From assembly GCA_045617845.1 (NCBI GenBank), contig JAZLJL010000041.1, forward strand, positions 1 through 16,994: a stretch of 16,994 bases of DNA, in the 5' to 3' direction. The notes below the pieces were generated by a model. The model saw only the letters and a program-made list of their open reading frames with translations, was not told where the DNA came from and did no database searches. The number at the start of each line of letters is the position of its first letter. The stretch's first letter is position 1. Positions 1 through 4,417 of this stretch are shown piece by piece. Both the position numbers and the translations under genes were made by a program. The DNA is from UBA1181 sp045617845 (GTDB taxonomy: Bacteria > Bacteroidota > Bacteroidia > Bacteroidales > Paludibacteraceae).

Positions 1-231
1 CTAGGCTGTGGAAGGACTGCCCTTTCAGGGCGTGGACTGTTCCATATACGGACACGGATTCCATAACATTCCAAGAAAGACTTGGAATCCTTCATGGAGA
101 AAATAAAAGAGATCGTGGTAGTCGTGTTTCGAGCAAGGGGGTTGTCTCAAGTTTTTATATCCGTACTCATTATCTTTCAACGTGTTATAAATTTATTTTC
201 ACGTTTAACGGACACCAATGAAAAATAGTAA
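1..231. other. non-coding left edge
   Basis: I see no convincing gene here. The stretch contains short inverted repeats: GCCC-TTTCA-GGGC at 19-31 and ATTCCAAG-AAAGA-CTTGGAAT at 68-88. The second can also pair with flanking GGATTCC/GGAATCC, so alternative folds are possible. A 44-codon plus-strand frame (94-228) encodes a hydrophobic, basic peptide but has no recognisable start context and is not called. The region lies beyond the terminator of the FISUMP gene, so it probably belongs to the spacer of whatever gene lies to the left. Confidence 0.5.
19..31. repeat. short palindrome, CCCTTTYAGGG type, copy 1
   Basis: GCCC-TTTCA-GGGC, a 4-bp stem with a 5-nt loop, followed by GTGG. A sibling with the same core sits at 294-304 (CCC-TTTTA-GGG followed by GTTGG). 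Two copies of a short palindrome in one non-coding region are suggestive of a dispersed REP-like element, but two copies alone do not prove a family. Confidence 0.35.
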
Positions 232-281
232 ATCCTTTGGTGTGAGTGACACCCGTGCTTGTGCCACTCACACCAAAGGAT
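232..281 (-). terminator. strong intrinsic terminator of the FISUMP gene
   Basis: A perfect 17-bp inverted repeat (ATCCTTTGGTGTGAGTG at 232-248 pairing with 265-281) has a 16-nt loop that can pair further. Read on the minus strand the stem is followed by TTTACTATTTTTC, a U-rich tail. It lies about 40 nt downstream of the stop codon of the minus-strand gene ending at 322. There is no T-tract on the plus side, so the direction is clear. Confidence 0.85.
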
Positions 282-293
282 ATGGGGTTGCGT

Positions 294-304
294 CCCTTTT
301 AGGG
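294..304. repeat. short palindrome, CCCTTTYAGGG type, copy 2
   Basis: CCC-TTTTA-GGG followed by GTTGGGG, in the 3' untranslated part of the FISUMP gene between its stop codon and its terminator. The core matches the element at 19-31 with one change (C to T in the loop). Confidence 0.3.
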
Positions 305-321
305 GTTGGGGGGCAAGGATG

Positions 322-1041
322 CTATTTCTGAACGCGCACCGCACGAACACTAAACCCATAGCTACGGTAGTAGTAGAGCCAGGAGACGTACTCGTAGAAG
401 AAGAAGTCGCGAGCGTTGTCCTCGCCCTTCTCGATGAGCGAAGACGACCAGTAGACGCCTTCGTAGCCCTTACGGTCGACAAACGAGCCGTTGCGGTAGC
501 CAGCGGCAGGGAAAAAGACAGAGTTGCCGTTCTTTCCTGTGAATTTCGCTCCGTACACGCCGTTGACCTCCGTCATTTGGTATTGACACTCCTCTCCTAG
601 CTCTCTCTGCTCCTCGTTTGTCGGCATGCGCCACTCTAATCCCCAGTTGGCTGTCGCCGCGTCATCCTCGGGGAGAAGTGTCATCAATCCATCTCCATCA
701 TTATACTTTGTCATTTCATCGTCTCCCCATTTGTATGTGCTCCAGTCATACACTTTCTTTGGCTCTGTCTCTCCCCATGCGAAATAGTCGCCATACTCTT
801 CAGGCTTTGTGGCTCCGATGTTGTATGTCGCCCATAGTGTGCCGGAAGGCAAGCCAAGGTCAACGTAGGAGTGGTTCTGTGGAACAACAACCTCTTTCTT
901 TACAAAATTCACCTCTGATACATTTTCCACATCGTATTCCACGATTGACCCGTCGTTTGTCACTACCTGCATGAATGTGGCTGCGTATGATGCCATGCAT
1001 AGGGCGGCTAGACCTAATGTTGCTAGTAATTGTTTTTTCAT
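322..1041 (-). CDS. secreted FISUMP-domain protein
   Basis: A 239-residue secreted protein. Residues 1-20 are a signal peptide (KK, hydrophobic core, cleavage after ASYA). A short beta motif follows (MQVVTNDG...EYDVENVSEVNF). From about residue 50 to the end it matches the Fibrobacter succinogenes major paralogous domain (TIGR02145 type), with the landmarks YVDLGLPSGTLWA, GDYFAWGETEPK, WRMPTNEEQ, FFPAAGYR, GVYWSSS and a final SVRAVR. These domains occur on surface or secreted proteins of Bacteroidetes and Fibrobacteres, and their biochemical role is unknown. The frame is open 13 codons further upstream, but that part falls inside a hairpin, and MKK at 1041 with the A-rich leader AGAAATAAT is the better start. 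It lies 107 nt downstream of the small beta protein on the same strand with no terminator between them, so co-transcription is likely. The secreted location and the family are well supported; the function is not known. Confidence 0.88.
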   Translation of the reverse strand: MKKQLLATLGLAALCMASYAATFMQVVTNDGSIVEYDVENVSEVNFVKKEVVVPQNHSYVDLGLPSGTLWATYNIGATKPEEYGDYFAWGETEPKKVYDWSTYKWGDDEMTKYNDGDGLMTLLPEDDAATANWGLEWRMPTNEEQRELGEECQYQMTEVNGVYGAKFTGKNGNSVFFPAAGYRNGSFVDRKGYEGVYWSSSLIEKGEDNARDFFFYEYVSWLYYYRSYGFSVRAVRVQK

Positions 1042-1058
1042 ATTATTTCTCTTTTTTC

Positions 1059-1128
1059 CCGACAGTTGTTTGCTTCGCAAACAACTGTCGGTTACGTTAA
1101 CTTTCAGTTATGTGTTCCCTTCGGGAAC
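1059..1128. repeat. cluster of three TTC/GAA triloop hairpins
   Basis: Between two minus-strand genes lie three inverted repeats, each with the same 3-nt loop. They are a 15-bp stem (1059-1073 / 1077-1091), a 5-bp stem (1098-1102 / 1106-1110) and a 6-bp stem (1114-1119 / 1123-1128). The loop is TTC on plus and GAA on minus. GTTACGTTAAC (1091-1101) forms a further overlapping small inverted repeat. On the minus strand the largest hairpin contains GCGAAGC, known from DNA biophysics as an exceptionally stable mini-hairpin. No T-tract follows on the minus strand, so this is not an ordinary terminator for the 1149 gene. It may be an RNA leader or processing structure upstream of the FISUMP gene, or a REP/BIME-like element. 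Confidence 0.75.
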
Positions 1129-1148
1129 GATTCCTTTTTTCTTGATGA

Positions 1149-1622
1149 TTATTTCTTGATTATCTTGAAGGATTTGCCTGCCACTGAAAGGATAAATACG
1201 CCTTTCGCTTGTGGCAATCCGATTGTGGTTGTGCCATTGGAATCGGCTTTCGTCGATGAAATCACCATCCCAGATACATTCACAAGCGTCACTATAGACC
1301 CTTTCTCAATATTCTCTACCTTGATTGTCGCATTGTCCAAACTGATTATGCGGATCTCTCCCGATGATAGTGCTTGCGCACTTGTCACCTCCCCTTCCGT
1401 GAAATGGAAATTCTTCACGCCCTCGATTGCGTAGGATGTCTCGGAATTGCCGTTGACAACAAGGTTGCCCGATGAGAATGTCACCACTGGCTTCTCCTCC
1501 AATAAGAAACTGTATTTGTTCCCAGCTTTCAGCTCCACCGTAAGGTAGTTCGCCTCCGCATTCACTTGCATCATGCCTAAAAGCAAGGCAGCCGATGCCA
1601 TCATTAATCGTTTTAGTCCCAT
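1149..1622 (-). CDS. small secreted beta-rich protein with T9SS-like C-terminal module
   Basis: 157 residues, no named family recognised. Residues 1-22 are a clear signal peptide (KR, then a Leu/Ala/Met core, cleavage after VNA). Residues about 25-75 form a strand-rich segment (YLTVELKAGNKYSF, TSYAIEGVKNFHF). Residues about 95-157 resemble a type A secretion (Por/T9SS) sorting domain: TIKVENI, LVNVSGMVI, GLPQAKGVFILSV, ending GKSFKIIKK. Such tails direct export by T9SS in some Bacteroidota but also occur in species where T9SS use is uncertain. The protein is a paralogue of the one at 7305-7787: both share the YLT-GNK-SF strand, the SY.VE.VK motif, IRIIS and the KSF..IKK ending. A TTG-N17-TATATTTG promoter lies 42 nt upstream. 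The FISUMP gene follows. Its role may be as a secreted or surface protein; nothing enzymatic is visible. Confidence 0.85.
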   Translation of the reverse strand: MGLKRLMMASAALLLGMMQVNAEANYLTVELKAGNKYSFLLEEKPVVTFSSGNLVVNGNSETSYAIEGVKNFHFTEGEVTSAQALSSGEIRIISLDNATIKVENIEKGSIVTLVNVSGMVISSTKADSNGTTTIGLPQAKGVFILSVAGKSFKIIKK

Positions 1623-1645
1623 ATAGTTTAATTTTTATAGTTTTT

Positions 1646-1659
1646 ATATCATATGATAT
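1646..1659. promoter_or_regulatory. 14-bp perfect palindrome at the predicted start of transcription
   Basis: ATATCATATGATAT is self-complementary over its full length. It starts 5 nt beyond the predicted -7 box (1671-1664) of the 1149-1622 gene, so it would cover the +1 position. A dimeric repressor could bind there. The sequence is AT-only apart from one C/G pair, so chance is possible. Confidence 0.35.
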
Positions 1660-1663
1660 TTTG

Positions 1664-1691
1664 CAAATATAGTGCAATTAGTATTTTTCAA
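1664..1691 (-). promoter_or_regulatory. Bacteroidetes-type promoter of the 1149-1622 gene
   Basis: On the minus strand TTG (1691-1689), 17 nt, then TATATTTG (1671-1664). This matches the Bacteroides -33/-7 pattern (TTTG, TAnnTTTG). The start codon is 42 nt downstream of the -7 box. The palindrome at 1646-1659 and the C9 tract at 1710-1718 flank it. Confidence 0.65.
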
Positions 1692-1709
1692 CTCTATAAA
1701 TTCTCCATA

Positions 1710-1718
1710 CCCCCCCCC
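1710..1718. repeat. C9 homopolymer upstream of a promoter
   Basis: Nine consecutive C (G9 on minus) start 19 nt upstream of the -33 element of the 1149-1622 gene. Long G/C tracts of this kind can change length by slippage and are a known basis of phase variation in surface-protein genes of other bacteria. Here only the tract and its position are visible; variation is not. Confidence 0.5.
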
Positions 1719-1727
1719 GATTCCTTG

Positions 1728-1750
1728 ATAAATATCACCAATAAATATCA
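1728..1750. repeat. direct repeat of ATAAATATCA
   Basis: Two identical 10-bp copies (1728-1737 and 1741-1750) are offset by 13 bp in the divergent spacer between the 1149-1622 and 1916-2380 genes. They could be protein-binding half sites or chance in AT-rich DNA. Confidence 0.3.
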
Positions 1751-1870
1751 TACAACGCGCGTGTTCCTTTGACGAGGGGCTACGACAAAGGATGTCCTTG
1801 AAATTGATGATGTCCTTAACGGTTAAGTTTCCTCAATAGAAAATTCTTTTCCTATTCTAACGATTTTGTG

Positions 1871-1878
1871 TATATTCG
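1871..1878 (+). promoter_or_regulatory. -7 box of the His/Tyr-rich lipoprotein gene
   Basis: TATATTCG, a one-base variant of TAnnTTTG, is followed by CG. A T-rich TTTT at 1847-1850, 20 nt upstream, could serve as the -33 element but lacks the usual G. The start codon is at 1916, leaving a leader of roughly 30 nt. The same TATATTCGCG string occurs upstream of the DUF445 and MATE genes. Confidence 0.45.
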
Positions 1879-1915
1879 CGTTGCAGATTATAGTAAAAAT
1901 AGAAAAACATAAATC

Positions 1916-2380
1916 ATGAAAAAATTATTATTTCTCTTTCCGTGCTTGATAGGGTTATTCATCGGTATGGTTTCATGTGACCATGATTATGATGAATTAT
2001 ATGAGGACGAATATTATTATGATCATGACTATTACGATCATCATGAACATGGTCCTTATTATTTCCACGACAAGTATTATCACCACGATGTCGATAACAT
2101 CTACAATTACATCCGCGGCGGTCGTTGGTATTACGTCTCTACTCATGGCGATTTGCACGGATACTATGACACTTACATCGTCTTCAACGACTGGGAGATC
2201 CTTCACTACGATAGAGACCATCATATGTACGACAGAGGCACGTATGAATACCATGACGGTTGCATCCACATCCATTACGACAATGGTGACGTGGTTGATT
2301 ATTGGATTAACAAGGCTTTTGATAACGAGCTTATTTTGCGCAGTAAGAGCGGTATCGAATATCGATATGTGAGAAGATAA
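1916..2380 (+). CDS. His/Tyr/Asp-rich lipoprotein, possibly metal-binding
   Basis: 154 residues. The signal sequence ends in the lipobox GMVSC, giving lipidated Cys21. The acidic residues straight after Cys (DHDYDE) resemble the export signals that send Bacteroidetes lipoproteins to the cell surface. Residues 22-60 are almost only Asp, Glu, Tyr and His (for example YDHDYYDHHEHG). Residues about 66-142 look like a small lipocalin-like barrel (GGRWYYVSTHGD, YDTYIVFNDWEILHY, DRGTYEYHDGCIHIHY, DNELILRS), a fold found in many Bacteroidales lipoproteins. The density of His with Asp suggests binding of zinc, copper or another metal, but this is inference from composition. It is the only plus-strand gene in the window, with its own promoter and a bidirectional terminator shared with the convergent DUF445 gene. 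I recognise no characterised homologue. Confidence 0.88.
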   Translation: MKKLLFLFPCLIGLFIGMVSCDHDYDELYEDEYYYDHDYYDHHEHGPYYFHDKYYHHDVDNIYNYIRGGRWYYVSTHGDLHGYYDTYIVFNDWEILHYDRDHHMYDRGTYEYHDGCIHIHYDNGDVVDYWINKAFDNELILRSKSGIEYRYVRR

Positions 2381-2403
2381 GTTTTCGCAAGTATAAAAAA
2401 AAA

Positions 2404-2436
2404 CGCCATGGTGTGTTGTTCCAATACACCATGGCG
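2404..2436. terminator. bidirectional intrinsic terminator
   Basis: A perfect 11-bp stem (CGCCATGGTGT at 2404-2414 with 2426-2436) is flanked by a run of nine A on the left and nine T on the right, so it gives a U-tract in both directions. It sits between the convergent lipoprotein gene (stop at 2380) and the DUF445 gene (stop at 2457). Confidence 0.93.
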
Positions 2437-2456
2437 TTTTTTTTTAATCTTGGTTG

Positions 2457-3368
2457 TTACAGGAATATCAGGTTTATCGTTCCGAGTATTCCTCCAAGGA
2501 GCGCGCCTAGCCAGACAATGGCCTTCAGTTCCTTATCCAAAACCGAATAGGTTATTTTCTCCGTTTCGGCGATCTCCATCTCGTTGATACGGTTTTCCAC
2601 GATTTTTTGTATGTCGATCGATTCCAGCATTTTCGGTAATTGTTCCGCGATGATGGCTTTGTATGCCGCGACTATGGCGGTTTTGCATTTCTCTATGATG
2701 CTTTCCCTACCCAGCATAAGATCTTTTACTTGCGTCCCCATATAGGAGTCGATTTCGCTTTGTGCCATCTTCAGGACGATTTCCCTGGCATTCTCCTTCA
2801 GGATGGTGTCAAGGTGTTTGGCGAGAGCTTTTTCGATGGGTTCCGAGAGTTTGTTTACCAGCTTGTCGGTCTGAAGAAAACCCAGGAATCCTTTCCCGGT
2901 CTGTCCGATGGCGTACTCCACCACCTTATGGGAGATGCCTTTGCTGAGGTTCTCGTCCTTGATCTTCTCTCCTATCCTATCCGCGAATTCGTTCGTGAGT
3001 TTACCGACGACCATGTCGGTGTCTTCTTGTGGAATATATTGGCAGATGTATGTGCGGAGCGTATCTTCCGTAATGTTCAGATCCGCCACGAAAGAGTCGA
3101 TGCCTGCCACCACTTTGCCAATCATCTCGTCTGAAAGGAGATTCTTTTCCAAAGTCTCTTTGTCCATGAGGTGTTTGCTGACGGTCTCGCCGATGGAGGT
3201 GGCGATGCGTCCCTTCTCCTTGGGTATGATTCCCGGCGTGAAGGGTATTCTGTGTCCGAACAAGTATTTAGGCTTGTGTGGACGGAAAAGCATGGTGATG
3301 GCTATTTCGTTAGTGCAGTAGCCGATAACGGCTCCAAGGACTGGAGGAATTAAGTAGGTGTACCACAT
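2457..3368 (-). CDS. DUF445 family membrane protein
   Basis: 303 residues, matching the DUF445 (YheB-like) family. An N-terminal membrane segment (about 4-27) contains the conserved GAVIGYCTNEIAITMLFRP. The family signature FTPGIIPKEKGRIA lies at 43-56. The long central part (about 60-270) is helical and charged, with a repeat-like GK-N-DEM pattern. A second membrane segment (about 282-303, LGALLGGILGTINLIFL) closes the protein. The function of the family is unknown; the topology suggests a large soluble loop held between two membrane helices. The gene is apparently monocistronic, with a TATATTCGCG promoter element about 30 nt upstream and the bidirectional terminator downstream. The protein is shorter than the roughly 370-400 residues of B. 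subtilis-type members but has both ends, so it does not look truncated. Confidence 0.9.
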   Translation of the reverse strand: MWYTYLIPPVLGAVIGYCTNEIAITMLFRPHKPKYLFGHRIPFTPGIIPKEKGRIATSIGETVSKHLMDKETLEKNLLSDEMIGKVVAGIDSFVADLNITEDTLRTYICQYIPQEDTDMVVGKLTNEFADRIGEKIKDENLSKGISHKVVEYAIGQTGKGFLGFLQTDKLVNKLSEPIEKALAKHLDTILKENAREIVLKMAQSEIDSYMGTQVKDLMLGRESIIEKCKTAIVAAYKAIIAEQLPKMLESIDIQKIVENRINEMEIAETEKITYSVLDKELKAIVWLGALLGGILGTINLIFL

Positions 3369-3395
3369 GATTCTAAGCTCTATTCATACGTTATA

Positions 3396-3405
3396 CGCGA
3401 ATATA
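3396..3405 (-). promoter_or_regulatory. -7 box of the DUF445 gene
   Basis: TATATTCGCG on the minus strand, about 30 nt upstream of the ATG at 3368. It is a one-base variant of the TAnnTTTG consensus. No good -33 TTG is visible at the expected distance, which lowers confidence. Confidence 0.4.
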
Positions 3406-3520
3406 GTCATTTGTAATGCTAAAAATGGGGATTATCCATTTTTTAACAAAGATTTGCCTTCGTTTATGTTTGTGGTAAATGATGTGCCATTCCCATTATG
3501 CGGGATTTTTAGGGAAGGTT

Positions 3521-4267
3521 TTATTTCTTGAATAAGTTTGTCAGAAAATTATAGGCTTCCGTGATTTGTCTGAAAAGAGTGGCGGACATCTCCTTCGCCT
3601 CTTCGTTCAGTTCGGCGGGAAGATGGTCAGGATGGTATTTCTGCGCCATGGAGCGGTAAGCGTTTTTCACGTCGCTGAGCGGACTTCCCGGTTCCAGTCC
3701 TAGTATGGTGTAGGCAACTTCCATTTTATATTTGCTGGCCATTTCGAGCGCTTCCCGTTGCTTCTGTCTGTCTTTGTATTGACCACATTCGTAGGTGTAT
3801 TCAAGGGAAGCGAGGTCCCATTTTTGTATGAGCAGGTATTTGGCTATGCCACGGAGGAGCTCTATTTTATTGTCGTCGATACCGTTGCAGGTGTAGCCTA
3901 TTTTGAAGAGGACTTTCAACAATTCTAGCCTATCGTCGTATTTTAGGATTTTGGTGTTCAGTATTTCGATACAGTAATCCCAGTGTTTGGTAAGTTTTTT
4001 GCTGTTGAGCTCGTCTAATTTATTGACCGCCCAGATGAAATGTCCATGAAAATGGCGGAAGAAATATTTTCGTGCGATGTTCAGTTCGTCTTTGTCCACC
4101 ACTCCGTTCATTTTCATCACCAAAGAGAAGAGAGCGATGACGTTCCTCGCCATTTTCCCCTCTTTGGTTTTCTCATAATCCGGAGTGCTTGACCTCTTGT
4201 AGATGATGAGGGCGATGACGAAGAAAAGTACAAATAGGATGCTGATCCAAATATTTATTTCCTTCAT
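3521..4267 (-). CDS. membrane-anchored TerB/J-domain co-chaperone (DjlA-like)
   Basis: 248 residues. An N-terminal membrane anchor (about 7-23) is followed by a helical TerB-like region (about 38-165; KMARNVIALFSLVMKMNGVVDKDEL is its typical start). A C-terminal J domain spans about 183-245: YTILGLEPGSPLSDVKNAYR, the HPD tripeptide at 212-214 that stimulates DnaK ATPase, and FRQITEAYNFL. The order anchor-TerB-J is that of E. coli DjlA, a membrane co-chaperone that recruits DnaK to the inner surface of the membrane. All J-domain landmarks needed for activity are present. The gene stands alone between the DUF445 and amidase genes; TAACTTTG lies about 20 nt upstream. The client proteins cannot be inferred. 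Confidence 0.88.
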   Translation of the reverse strand: MKEINIWISILFVLFFVIALIIYKRSSTPDYEKTKEGKMARNVIALFSLVMKMNGVVDKDELNIARKYFFRHFHGHFIWAVNKLDELNSKKLTKHWDYCIEILNTKILKYDDRLELLKVLFKIGYTCNGIDDNKIELLRGIAKYLLIQKWDLASLEYTYECGQYKDRQKQREALEMASKYKMEVAYTILGLEPGSPLSDVKNAYRSMAQKYHPDHLPAELNEEAKEMSATLFRQITEAYNFLTNLFKK

Positions 4268-4287
4268 GATTGTTCGTTTCTATCGCC

Positions 4288-4295
4288 CAAAGTTA
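4288..4295 (-). promoter_or_regulatory. -7 box of the J-domain gene
   Basis: TAACTTTG on the minus strand matches TAnnTTTG exactly and lies 20 nt upstream of the start codon. A TTTG at 4312-4309 is only 13 nt further upstream, shorter than the usual spacing of about 17-21. Confidence 0.45.
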
Positions 4296-4338
4296 ATTAA
4301 AATATCTTCAAATCATGCTCAACCGGGAGAAATAAGAA

Positions 4339-4376
4339 AGCGGCTGACAAGGAAAAAGTTTCCGTTGTTAGCCGCT
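4339..4376 (-). terminator. intrinsic terminator of the amidase gene
   Basis: AGCGGCT (4339-4345) pairs with AGCCGCT (4370-4376), and inside it ACAA/TTGT and GGAAA/TTTCC extend the stem with small interruptions. On the minus strand it is followed by TTCTTATTTCT. It lies about 40 nt past the stop codon at 4418 and just upstream of the J-domain promoter. Confidence 0.75.
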
Positions 4377-4417
4377 TATGGGAGATTGAGAATACCTTTG
4401 TTTGAAATCTGTCGGTA

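Noticed and set aside
259..600. Plus-strand frame of 113 codons across the FISUMP gene end
   Set aside because: It lies antisense to the well-supported FISUMP domain, starts inside the terminator stem, and its product resembles no family.
1042..1080. N-terminal extension of the FISUMP protein by 13 residues
   Set aside because: It would start inside the 15-bp hairpin and push the signal peptide away from the N-terminus; MKK at 1041 is preceded by a typical A-rich leader.
1306..1677. Second minus-strand frame over the small secreted protein
   Set aside because: It overlaps in another frame, begins upstream of the predicted transcription start, and shows no signal peptide or family resemblance; the 1149-1622 frame has a paralogue.
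1977..2372. Thr/Met/Ile-rich plus-strand frame inside the lipoprotein gene
   Set aside because: It is the out-of-frame reading of the repeated GAT/CAT/TAT codons; the lipoprotein frame has a lipobox and a typical start.
2404..2436. The perfect 11-bp inverted repeat as an insertion-sequence end
   Set aside because: Its A and T flanks and its position between convergent genes fit a bidirectional terminator, and no transposase is nearby.
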